The notes beneath the pieces are model-generated. The model was given only the letters and a program-made list of their open reading frames with translations. It was not told the DNA's origin and searched no databases. The position numbers and the translations under genes are program-made. 64,000 nucleotides of DNA, taken from assembly GCA_036267975.1 (NCBI GenBank), contig DATAVA010000027.1:1-64000 (forward strand). Reading direction: 5' to 3'. Every line of letters begins with the position of its first letter. Within the stretch, counting starts at the first letter, position 1. Shown here piece after piece: positions 16,620 to 25,477 of the stretch. This DNA is from DAIDKA01 sp036267975. GTDB lineage: Bacteria > Pseudomonadota > Gammaproteobacteria > Steroidobacterales > Steroidobacteraceae.

Positions 16620-17018
16620 GTGTCCGGCAAGATCAGTGGTGCCATGAACAACCCGCCACCCGCAACGGCGGCCGGTAGCGTTGGTCAGCGTGCTGCGGCG
16701 ACCGCAAGCGCCGCACCCAACGGCGCCACTGCCACTGCCACTGCCAGCGCGACCGCCAATGCGACTGCAAATGCAGCCGCGGCTGCGAACGCCGTGGCAG
16801 CCGCCAGTACCGATGAAAGTGTGCAGATCACGGATACCGCGAGCCATCTGATCACGGCTGAGCAGGCTTTGAACAACCTCCCGGTGATCAATCCGGGTCG
16901 GGTCTCCCAGGCCAGAGAGTCTCTGGCGTCGGGTACCTATCGAATCTCACCCGAACGCATCGGCAATCAGCTGTTGCAGTTTGAGCGGCTGTTGCCGGCA
17001 GAAGATCCCACCGAGTAA
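16620..17018 (+). CDS. Second FlgM-like anti-sigma-28 factor
   Basis: The 132-residue protein has a low-complexity Ala/Thr/Asn segment (about residues 28-62) followed by a FlgM-type C-terminal half: VQITDTASHLITAEQAL, NPGRVSQARESLASGTYRI and RIGNQLLQFERLL. The arrangement matches the first FlgM, but overall sequence is clearly different, so this is a paralogue rather than a recent duplicate. GTG start behind AGAGGAG. A near-consensus FliA promoter lies directly upstream, which would make it a late, self-limiting inhibitor of FliA. It is convergent with an HDOD gene. Binding to FliA is inferred from the conserved region only. Confidence 0.82.
   Translation: MSGKISGAMNNPPPATAAGSVGQRAAATASAAPNGATATATASATANATANAAAAANAVAAASTDESVQITDTASHLITAEQALNNLPVINPGRVSQARESLASGTYRISPERIGNQLLQFERLLPAEDPTE
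16725..16748 (+). repeat. Hexanucleotide repeat in the second flgM
   Basis: Three perfect GCCACT units (16725-16742) are followed by one imperfect unit. They encode the Ala-Thr repeat in the linker. The six-base unit would change linker length by two residues per slip without shifting the frame. Confidence 0.75.
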
Positions 17019-17044
17019 TCGCCGGCGCCAGGCGCTGGCCGCGT

Positions 17045-17923
17045 TCAGGTCAGGGCTGCCTCGAGCTGGGCCAGGTCGTTCTTCGAGGCTTCGAGCATTT
17101 CCGCCACGCCGTTCGCATTCAGGCCGAATCGGGCCAGGACCTTGACGTCGCGCAGTTTCGTTTCCAGCGCCGCGGGTTCGCCGCTATGCCGCGAGATGGC
17201 TACCGCGAGCATCACCACGTCGGTCAGGGTGGGCGCCCCGCGCGGTTCGCGCTCGAGGTCCTCACTTTCGGCAATGGCGTGCACAATCTCATCCGGCACG
17301 GCCCAGTTTTCCAGCAACGCGACTGCGACACTCAGGTGCCAGTCGCGCTCGACGTTGCGGTAGGAGTTCGCATCGGCGAACAGACCGCGATGATTGCCCG
17401 CGCGCGCCAGCAGATACAGGCGGCCACTGCTTTGCAGTAGACCCGCGAGCATGGCGACATCGGGCGGTACGCGGGTATGTTTCTGCGCGATGACATGACA
17501 CAGGCTGGCCACCTGTCCGGTCTGCTTGGCCAGAACATCCAGCAGCTTTTCCAGGCCGCGTAAGGCCTCTGACTGACTCAGAATCCGCATCGCATGGGCG
17601 TGCGTCGTGGATCGCACGGCATTCAGTCCGACACGACTCACGGCGGTGCGCAGGTCGGTGGCAGGACGCGCGGTGCCGAGCAGCGCCACCGAGTTGGCAA
17701 GCTTCAGCAGCCGTGCAGCCAGTACTGGATCTGCGCCGACGACGCGCGCGACTCTTTCGGCCGAGGCCGTCTCATCGGTGAGCACGTGGCGGACGCGCGC
17801 GACAATCGAGGGAAATCCCGGAATGTCCACGGCACCCAGCGAAAGCTCCGCAGCCAGTGCCTGGACGAACTGAAAGGCGTCCCGGCTGGTGTCAGCGGCT
17901 ATGTCTACTTCGAATTCAGACAT
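17045..17923 (-). CDS. HDOD domain protein, copy 1
   Basis: The 292-residue protein has one HDOD domain (about 30-230), an HD-like fold thought to act in signalling without proven enzyme activity. Visible landmarks are LPGFPSIVARVRH-type entry (here IPGFPSIVARV), DPVLAARLLKLANSV and LAGLLQSSGRLYLL. No GGDEF, EAL or receiver domain is attached. It is a paralogue of the next gene and closes the chemotaxis operon, 27 bases after it. It faces the second flgM with a 26-base gap. Role unknown; HDOD proteins beside che genes are often linked to motility control. Confidence 0.85.
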   Translation of the reverse strand: MSEFEVDIAADTSRDAFQFVQALAAELSLGAVDIPGFPSIVARVRHVLTDETASAERVARVVGADPVLAARLLKLANSVALLGTARPATDLRTAVSRVGLNAVRSTTHAHAMRILSQSEALRGLEKLLDVLAKQTGQVASLCHVIAQKHTRVPPDVAMLAGLLQSSGRLYLLARAGNHRGLFADANSYRNVERDWHLSVAVALLENWAVPDEIVHAIAESEDLEREPRGAPTLTDVVMLAVAISRHSGEPAALETKLRDVKVLARFGLNANGVAEMLEASKNDLAQLEAALT

Positions 17924-17950
17924 GACTGCGCATCCAGGGTTTGCGTGTTG

Positions 17951-18835
17951 CTAGGCACCGAGCGCCTCTTGAAGTTCTTTGATCTCATCACGGGATTCTA
18001 AAATGATGTTGCTGTAGGCCGAGCCATCCAGGGCCATGCGCTTGCGCGCCGAAACGCCCTGCATGTTCAACTCAATCGATTCGGGGTAGTCCTGATAGCT
18101 GACCATCAGGTGCGCCACGGTGAGTACGTCCGAGAGGTCCGGCGGACCGGTATGTCCGCGGTCGAGGTCCTCGAATTCACTGATGGCCTTGACGATATCC
18201 TCGGAAATCTCCCAATTCTCGAGCAGCGCCTTGGCGACGCTGACGTGCCAATCGCGGACAATCTGTTCGAAGGCGGGGCGATCCGAGAACAACGCTGGAT
18301 GCTTGTGGGCGCGCGTGAGGATATAGAGCTCACCGACGCCGTGCAGCAGACCCGCAAGCATGGCGCTATCGGGATTGAGTTTGGTGAGTCGGCGCGCAAC
18401 GACGTGTGACATGGCGGCCACTCCCGTGCAGCGTTGCCACAGGGCGGACAGAGGCGCTTCAAGGCCCTTCAGTTCACTGGCTTTCTTCATCTGGGCCATG
18501 GCAAAGGCCATCGCAGCGCTGCGCACCATGTTCAGGCCCATGCGCTGCACCGCCTTGCGCAGATCGGTGACCGGACTGCCGGTGGTGTTGACCGCCGCGG
18601 AGTTCGCAACCTGCAGCAGACGCGCCGCCAGCGTCGGCTCGGAGCCCACGACACGCAGCACCATATCAAGGTTTACATCGTCGTCGGCGAGCACCTTTCT
18701 GACCTTGACGGCGATATCCGGAAAGCTGGGTAATTCCACCTTGCCGGAGGACAATTCCTGAGCGAGGATCTGTACGAACTCAAAGGCGGCCTTGTTCGCA
18801 TTGCCGGAGCCGGATTGAGCTGTCGTCGCTGTCAT
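17951..18835 (-). CDS. HDOD domain protein, copy 2
   Basis: The 294-residue HDOD protein is colinear with its neighbour: both open with AFEFVQ / AFQFVQ, keep LPSFPDIAVKVRKVL, EPTLAARLLQVANSA, DLRKAVQRMGLNMVRS and LAGLLHGVGELYIL, and share a DWHLSVA/DWHVSVA motif. The similarity indicates tandem duplication followed by divergence. It has no other domain. It starts 33 bases after cheB ends and is likely co-transcribed with the chemotaxis genes. Confidence 0.87.
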   Translation of the reverse strand: MTATTAQSGSGNANKAAFEFVQILAQELSSGKVELPSFPDIAVKVRKVLADDDVNLDMVLRVVGSEPTLAARLLQVANSAAVNTTGSPVTDLRKAVQRMGLNMVRSAAMAFAMAQMKKASELKGLEAPLSALWQRCTGVAAMSHVVARRLTKLNPDSAMLAGLLHGVGELYILTRAHKHPALFSDRPAFEQIVRDWHVSVAKALLENWEISEDIVKAISEFEDLDRGHTGPPDLSDVLTVAHLMVSYQDYPESIELNMQGVSARKRMALDGSAYSNIILESRDEIKELQEALGA

Positions 18836-18868
18836 GGGCGGTCCTTAGCCTGGTTCGGGGTGACAATA

Positions 18869-19983
<1,115 letters not shown>

Positions 19984-19987
<4 letters not shown>

Positions 19988-20646
19988 GTGAAGATCTCCA
20001 CCTGTCCCTCGTTTGGCTCCTCGACCAGGTGCTCCAGGTAGGACAGCTCGCGATCGGCAACACCACGATTCTCAATGGCCGGCAGCTTCAGCACCCGCGC
20101 CCGACCGGTGGCCGGAAAGTACATCAGCTTGCGCGGTTGGATACCGCCCAGATCCTGGGAGGCCAGCCGGATGCCCTCGGTGCGCGCCCAGGAATGGATG
20201 AAGGCAATGTTGCGGGCGCCGATATCAATCATGGGTTTGAGGATACGGCCGCCGCCAAAGACCTTTAATTCCAGGCGCCGGCGCTGGGCGCCATGCCTGG
20301 CAAGATGGTTGATCAGCGACTCCATGGCGAAACAGCCGTAGCGATTGATCTCGTTGAAACCGGCAGCCGGATTGCCACTGAAGCTTTCGCGCCGGTCCGG
20401 CAGCATGAAGTGGTTCATTCCGCCCAGGCCCGTCTCCGGATCACGAATGCAGGCCGATATGCACGATCCCAGCACCGTGACGATGGCCTCATCCTGGCGG
20501 GTGACATAGCACTCCCCCGGTAGCAGCTTCACGGTCCAGCGCCCCGTGTCACGCTCCCAGAAGCGCGGCGCCTCCGTGAAGCCCGGCAGCCCTTCCGGAA
20601 GTGGTGGTGGCCGGGCGGCCGTCTCGGTTTGGGTTGGATCGTACAT
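19984..20646 (-). CDS. cheD: Chemoreceptor glutamine deamidase CheD
   Basis: CheD deamidates receptor glutamines to create methylation sites. The ATG at 20646 gives 220 residues, starting four bases after cheR ends; an upstream TTG at 20679 would overlap cheR. Catalytic landmarks are the Cys in TVLGSCISACIRD and the His in GLGGMNHFMLPD, followed by KVFGGGRIL and the N-I-G/R core. A C-terminal extension of about 40 residues goes beyond the usual family end. It lies between cheR and cheB. Confidence 0.93.
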
Positions 20647-20650
20647 CGCT

Positions 20651-21502
20651 TCAGCGCCGCAGGTAGGTGGTATGGCCAATCGACTCGTAATCGTTGCTCA
20701 CGCTGAGCAGGCTCTCCGAATGTCCGAGATACAGCAGATCGCCCGGTCGCTGCAGCGGGGCGATTCGCGCGAACAGCTCCCGCTGCGTGTCCTTGTCGAA
20801 GTAGATAACCGTGTTGCGACAGAACACCGCATCGAGCGGACCCGACATCGGCAGCGGTTGCATGAGATTCAGCTTCCTGAAGGTCACCATGCGGCGCACT
20901 TCGGGCCGAATGACATAGGTGCTCCGGCCGTGCTCCTTGTGTTCCGTGAAGAACCGCTGCAGCCGTGCTTCAGACAGGCCCTTCACCCGGTCAGCGCCAT
21001 ACTCGCCCGCCATCGCGGTCTCGAGCATGTCCGAAGCAAGGTCCGTTGCCAGGACGCGAACGTTCCAAGCATGCGGCGGCGGCAGCGACTCCAGCAGCAC
21101 CATCGCGATGGAATAGGCTTCCTCGCCGCTTGAACAACCCGCTGACCAGACGCGCAGTCGGCGCGGGTTCGCGCGCGCGCCCAGCGCCGGCAGGACCTGG
21201 TCCCGCAGATGCTCGAAATGATGCGGTTCGCGGAAGAAATAAGTGAGGTTGGTCGTAATGGCATTGCACATGCGGATCTGCTCCTGCGCATCCTCGGCGA
21301 CAATGCGCCGATATTCGCGGAAGGTTCGCAGACCCATGGCGCGCAGTCGGACCGCCAAGCGTCCATATACGAGTTCGCGTTTCTGGCGGGTGAGATTGAT
21401 GCCGGTGAGGGATTTGACGAGCGCGCTGATGGCCTCGAAGTCCTGCTCCTCGAAGGCGAATTCGCGCTCGCGGGCTGCCGCCCGCCGCTCCACTGCAGCC
21501 AT
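20651..21502 (-). CDS. cheR: Chemotaxis protein methyltransferase CheR
   Basis: CheR methylates transducer glutamates using S-adenosylmethionine. The ATG at 21502, with AAGGGTG just before it, gives 283 residues; a TTG at 21517 has no ribosome site. An N-terminal helical domain leads to the SAM-binding domain with LRVWSAGCSSGEEAYSIAM and DAVFCRNTVIYFDK. It starts just after the small exported protein ends. The transducer in this operon ends in a WxxF-type tail that may dock CheR. Confidence 0.95.
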   Translation of the reverse strand: MAAVERRAAAREREFAFEEQDFEAISALVKSLTGINLTRQKRELVYGRLAVRLRAMGLRTFREYRRIVAEDAQEQIRMCNAITTNLTYFFREPHHFEHLRDQVLPALGARANPRRLRVWSAGCSSGEEAYSIAMVLLESLPPPHAWNVRVLATDLASDMLETAMAGEYGADRVKGLSEARLQRFFTEHKEHGRSTYVIRPEVRRMVTFRKLNLMQPLPMSGPLDAVFCRNTVIYFDKDTQRELFARIAPLQRPGDLLYLGHSESLLSVSNDYESIGHTTYLRR

Positions 21503-21513
21503 GTCACCCTTGT

Positions 21514-21852
21514 TCAACTGCGCCGCGCCTTGAACCGTCGGACCTGCTCATTGAAACGAGCGGCCACTGTCGCCAGTAAATTAAGGGCATCATCGCGACG
21601 CTTTTCGCGATCTTCGAAACTGATGCGATTCTGCCGCTGCTGGAACTCCAGGCACCTGGTGTACTCGTTCACATCGTCGTTGTACTGCTTGAGGGTCCTC
21701 ATGGCCGTCAGCATTTCGTGCTCATTGGCGGAGGTCCCGTCCGGGATATGGCTCGGTGGAGCGGGCAGCAGGCAGTCCGCCGCGGCGCACAGCGCGTACG
21801 CCAGCGAGGCGGCCAGCACCGATGCCACCCAGATCGCTTTGGCCTTACGCAT
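21514..21852 (-). CDS. Small exported protein of unknown function
   Basis: The 112-residue protein has a clear signal peptide (KAK, then a hydrophobic run to about residue 24, cleavage near CAAADC). The mature part opens with CLLPAPPSHIPDGTSA and then is a charged helical stretch with a second Cys in YTRCLEFQQ. The two mature Cys could form a disulfide. I do not recognise a named family, though IPDG-type small exported proteins recur in Proteobacteria. It is inserted between cheY and cheR, with a GGAAG site before its ATG. A periplasmic protein in a cytoplasmic signalling operon is unexpected. Confidence 0.75.
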   Translation of the reverse strand: MRKAKAIWVASVLAASLAYALCAAADCLLPAPPSHIPDGTSANEHEMLTAMRTLKQYNDDVNEYTRCLEFQQRQNRISFEDREKRRDDALNLLATVAARFNEQVRRFKARRS

Positions 21853-21867
21853 CGCGCAACTTCCGTG

Positions 21868-22230
21868 TCATTTCAGCAGTTGCGCGACGGCTTCGATCAG
21901 CCGCTGGGGATTGAAGGGCTTCACGACCCAGGCGGTCGCGCCTGCCTCGCGGCCTGCACGCTTGACCTCCGTGGTCGCCTCGGTCGTCACCGCAACCATG
22001 GGAAGGGTCCGATAGGCCGGCAGCTGCCGCAAATTGCGGATCAGGGTCAGGCCATCCATGACCGGCATGTTGACGTCGGTGATCACCATGTCGAATACCT
22101 GTGTTGCCGCGATGCGCAGGGCTTCCTCGCCGTTGGCACCCTGGACAACCTCATGACCGGCATCGAGCAAGGTGGCCTTGACCATCTGGCGCATCACCGG
22201 GGAATCATCGACTGTCAGAATCCGCGCCAT
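21868..22230 (-). CDS. cheY: CheY-like single-domain response regulator (che operon)
   Basis: This is a stand-alone 120-residue receiver that would carry the CheA signal. It has the acidic pair DD (8-9), phospho-acceptor Asp 52 in VITDVNMPVMDG, a Thr in AVTTEA and the Lys in VVKPFN. An AGGAGG site precedes the ATG. It lies between the transducer and the small exported protein. A second CheY is encoded next to fliA (30112-30513); which one binds the motor cannot be told from sequence. Confidence 0.93.
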   Translation of the reverse strand: MARILTVDDSPVMRQMVKATLLDAGHEVVQGANGEEALRIAATQVFDMVITDVNMPVMDGLTLIRNLRQLPAYRTLPMVAVTTEATTEVKRAGREAGATAWVVKPFNPQRLIEAVAQLLK

Positions 22231-22279
22231 GATGGCCTCCTGTGCCGGGGCACGCTGGTGATGTTGCGTAAGGTATGCA

Positions 22280-24931
22280 TCAGAACTCCTTCCAGTCCGA
22301 ATCGTCGTCTGCGACTTTGTTGAATCGCGGGGCCGGTGCCGCCGCCTTGGCTTTGGTGGTCCTTGCGGGGCCGTTTGCGACCCAGGGGCGGGCGGCGCCG
22401 CGACGCTCCGCCGCTCGGGGCTGTGCCGGCTGCTCCGGCAGTGCTTGCTCGGCTGCCTCGAGGGCGCGCTGCGCCGCGGCGGATGAGCCCGGCTGCTGAT
22501 GCGCTTCGTCCAACTGATAACGTTCCATCACGCCGTTCAATTCACCGGCTCTCTGCGCCATCGTCTGGGAAGCGGCCGTGGCCTGCGCGACGAGGCTGCC
22601 ATTGGTCTGCGTGAACTGATCCATCTGCAATACGGCCTGGTTGATCTGCACGATGCCCTGGGACTGATCGCGTGACGCTGCGGCGATCTCGGCAACCAGT
22701 CCGGAGACGGTCTTGATCGAAGCGACGATTTCTCCCAGAGTTTCACCCGAGCGGTTCACCAGTTCGGATCCGTCGTTGACCTTGCGCACCGAGTCCTGAA
22801 TGAGCGCCTTGATCTCACGGGCCGCCGTTGCCGAACGGCCGGCGAGATTGCGCACCTCGTTGGCGACGACGGCGAAACCGCGTCCGTGCTCGCCGGCGCG
22901 TGCGGCCTCAACGGCTGCATTCAGCGCCAGCAGATTGGTCTGGAACGCTATTTCGTCGATCACGCCGATGATATCGGCGATGCGTCGCGACGCATCGTTG
23001 ATATCGGCCATGGCGCGCATGGCTTGTGTGACCACCGCGCCGCCGTTTTGGGCCTGTTCGCTGGCGGTGCTCGCCAAGGTGCTGGCACGCCCGGCACTCT
23101 CGGCGTTCTGGCGGACCGTGGCGGTGATGCGCGCGACCGAGGCGGCAGTGGCTTCGAGCGAAGCGACCTGCTCAAGCGTGCGTTGCGACAGATTCACGTT
23201 GCCCTGGGAAATGCCCTCGGCGCCACGGTACACGTCGCGCGCGGCGAGCTTTACCGTCGCGACAATTTCGGCCATGTTGTCGGCCAGCTGGTTGACCGAG
23301 TGGCTCAATACCGCGAAGAAGCCGGTCTTGCCTTCCAGTGACAGCCGCTGGGTAAGGTCGCCGGCGAGAACTGCGTGCAGCATGCTTTGCATCTGGCTTT
23401 CAACCGCGACTTCGGGCGTGCGCTCGGTCCACTCCATGACCGTGCCGATGCGTTGGCCGTCGCGCCCCATGACCGCACTGATGACGATGCGGAAGGTGCA
23501 CTCACCGAGTTTCACGTCCTGTGTATGACTGACCGTCATGCGTTCGACCAGCTCATGCTGGTGTGCGGCCTCGGCGGAGAGGATATCGAGACTGGCGCCC
23601 AGCAGGCGCGAGGCCGCGAAGCCTGGCAGCACGCGACGGATCTGCTCCTCGCGACGCGCGAACATCTGCGCGCCGATATCATTTATGTAGATGATGGTCT
23701 GCGCGGCGTCCGCGAGGATCACGCTCGTGGATACCCGGTCCAGAGCCTGGCGTATGCGGGCGTTTTCCGCCGCAGCGGCGCGTTCCGTTTCGATCTGCAG
23801 GCGCAGTTTGCCCTGCATGTTGCGCAGGCCCGCCAGCACCTGCCCGGCCTCATCGGCGCCGCCGTCGGGAATGTCATTGTTGTAGCGACCGTCGGCGATC
23901 TCCTGGAATACCACCACGGCGCGCCCGAGGGAGCGGCGCAGTCCGGTGGCAATGGTCCAGCTGATCAGCAGCGCGATGGCCAGTGCGCCAGCCGCCACCG
24001 CGATGGTCACATCGCGCTTGGTCGTCTCGTTGCCGGCGCGCTGCCGCAAGGCGTTCTCCATCTGGACGTAGCTCGAATCCGACAGCACCTGCAGCGCCTG
24101 TACGACCGGCGAACCGGCTGCGTACACTTCGGAGCCCGTAATCGTGATCTTGTCTGCGTTCAGGATCCGGGTCGAGACCATTCGCCAGTAGCCGGCCAAC
24201 TGCTCGTTGGTGGTGAGCAGCAGCGGCTGCATCTGCGGTTGGGCAACGAGCTGTTGGGCGATCGCATCAAGATGCCGGCGTATCTCCTCCAGGTAAATTT
24301 GGATGGCGGCGCGATCGTCGCCCCCGAGATAGCCCTTGACGACCACTTCCATTGAATGCTGATCGACATTCGAAAACGCGATCACCGCCTGGGCCACGTT
24401 GCGCGTTGCCGCAATGATCAGATCATCCGTAAAGGCGTCCGAGTCCAGATCCATGTCCGACGCCTTCGAGACCCGCGCCATGAGCGTGGTGATGCGCTGG
24501 ATCAGCTCGTCATGCGCGCTGAGATTCTGCTCCGGCGTCACGCTACCGGCGCTGGACCTGATCTGCCGCCAATCTGCGTCAATCTCGTGCCACAGGGCGC
24601 TGGTGCCGAAGCGCCCGCCAAGCTCGGTGTCAAGGACATCCAGCTGCTTGATCTGGGTTTCGATGTAGGCTTCGAGTCGGCCGCCCTCGAGGCGACCTGA
24701 TGTGTCGCCGCTCAACAGCGCATTGGTGACTGTACGATGCCGCGTGACGCGCGCGAGCAGCGAGCCGACGGACTGCACATAGCGCGCGCCATCCAGCTCA
24801 TTGCGTGCGGTGGTGACGGCCCGGTTCGATTGCGAGAGATAAAATACGGCAACCAGCACGGTCGGCAACGCCATCGCCAGGAGCAGCAGCGCGAATTTCT
24901 GGCGCAGATGCATTTTAAGCAGCAGATTCAT
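22280..24931 (-). CDS. Methyl-accepting chemotaxis protein with PAS domain
   Basis: This 883-residue membrane receptor has an N-terminal transmembrane helix (about 13-31), a large helical sensor region of nitrate/nitrite-sensor type, a second helix (about 308-328) and a HAMP region. A PAS-like domain follows (about 395-480, with STSVILADAAQTIIYIND). The signalling domain carries the hairpin-tip EIAFQTNLLALNAAVEAARAG, shown here only as IAFQTNLLALNAAVEAARAG. The C terminus ends SDWKEF, resembling the xWxxF tail that recruits CheR. It sits between cheW and cheY. The ligand is unknown. Confidence 0.93.
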   Translation of the reverse strand: MNLLLKMHLRQKFALLLLAMALPTVLVAVFYLSQSNRAVTTARNELDGARYVQSVGSLLARVTRHRTVTNALLSGDTSGRLEGGRLEAYIETQIKQLDVLDTELGGRFGTSALWHEIDADWRQIRSSAGSVTPEQNLSAHDELIQRITTLMARVSKASDMDLDSDAFTDDLIIAATRNVAQAVIAFSNVDQHSMEVVVKGYLGGDDRAAIQIYLEEIRRHLDAIAQQLVAQPQMQPLLLTTNEQLAGYWRMVSTRILNADKITITGSEVYAAGSPVVQALQVLSDSSYVQMENALRQRAGNETTKRDVTIAVAAGALAIALLISWTIATGLRRSLGRAVVVFQEIADGRYNNDIPDGGADEAGQVLAGLRNMQGKLRLQIETERAAAAENARIRQALDRVSTSVILADAAQTIIYINDIGAQMFARREEQIRRVLPGFAASRLLGASLDILSAEAAHQHELVERMTVSHTQDVKLGECTFRIVISAVMGRDGQRIGTVMEWTERTPEVAVESQMQSMLHAVLAGDLTQRLSLEGKTGFFAVLSHSVNQLADNMAEIVATVKLAARDVYRGAEGISQGNVNLSQRTLEQVASLEATAASVARITATVRQNAESAGRASTLASTASEQAQNGGAVVTQAMRAMADINDASRRIADIIGVIDEIAFQTNLLALNAAVEAARAGEHGRGFAVVANEVRNLAGRSATAAREIKALIQDSVRKVNDGSELVNRSGETLGEIVASIKTVSGLVAEIAAASRDQSQGIVQINQAVLQMDQFTQTNGSLVAQATAASQTMAQRAGELNGVMERYQLDEAHQQPGSSAAAQRALEAAEQALPEQPAQPRAAERRGAARPWVANGPARTTKAKAAAPAPRFNKVADDDSDWKEF

Positions 24932-24945
24932 GTTTCGAGGTTCAC

Positions 24946-25452
24946 TCAGGCGGCCTGCGTGCCGTCATCAGCCAGAACCGCGGAGAAGTCCTTGCCGATC
25001 AGCAGATCGATGTCCAGCAGGATGACCATGTGACCGGCCACCTGAATGAGGCCGCGGATGCAGGCGCTGGTGGCGCTGGCGCCCAGATCGGGCGCCGGCC
25101 GCACGTCATGTGGCGCAATATCAATCACGTCCGAGACGCCATCCACCACCATCCCGAAATCGCGCGGACCTTTGGCGGACATCACCGACACCACGATGAT
25201 GACCGTGATCGGCGAGTACTGAACGTTGGCGCAGCCGAATTTGAGTCGCAGATCGAGCACCGGGACGATGGCACCGCGCAGGTTCAGGACCCCGAGGACC
25301 TCCGCCGGGGACTGCGGCAATCGGGTGACCGCCGACCAGCCGCGGATTTCCTGCACGCACGGGATATCGATGCCGTAGGTGGCCTCACCGATCACAAACG
25401 TCAGGACCTGGCTGGTCGCGGCGGCGGTCTGGTCGGTTGACGGGCTGGGCAT
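24946..25452 (-). CDS. cheW: Chemotaxis coupling protein CheW
   Basis: CheW links receptors to CheA. The ATG at 25452, behind GAGGAGA, gives 168 residues of a single CheW domain with LTFVIGEATYGIDIPCVQEI, VLGVLNLRGAIVPVLDLR and MVVDGVSDVIDI. The upstream in-frame start at 25491 would overlap cheA and lacks a ribosome site. It lies between cheA and the transducer. Confidence 0.95.
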   Translation of the reverse strand: MPSPSTDQTAAATSQVLTFVIGEATYGIDIPCVQEIRGWSAVTRLPQSPAEVLGVLNLRGAIVPVLDLRLKFGCANVQYSPITVIIVVSVMSAKGPRDFGMVVDGVSDVIDIAPHDVRPAPDLGASATSACIRGLIQVAGHMVILLDIDLLIGKDFSAVLADDGTQAA

Positions 25453-25477
25453 GAACGAGTCTCCTCGGGCGGTGCGG

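Noticed and set aside
17020..17044. Bidirectional terminator between the second flgM and the HDOD gene
   Set aside because: Only a five-pair stem (17027-17039) with no T-run on either strand.
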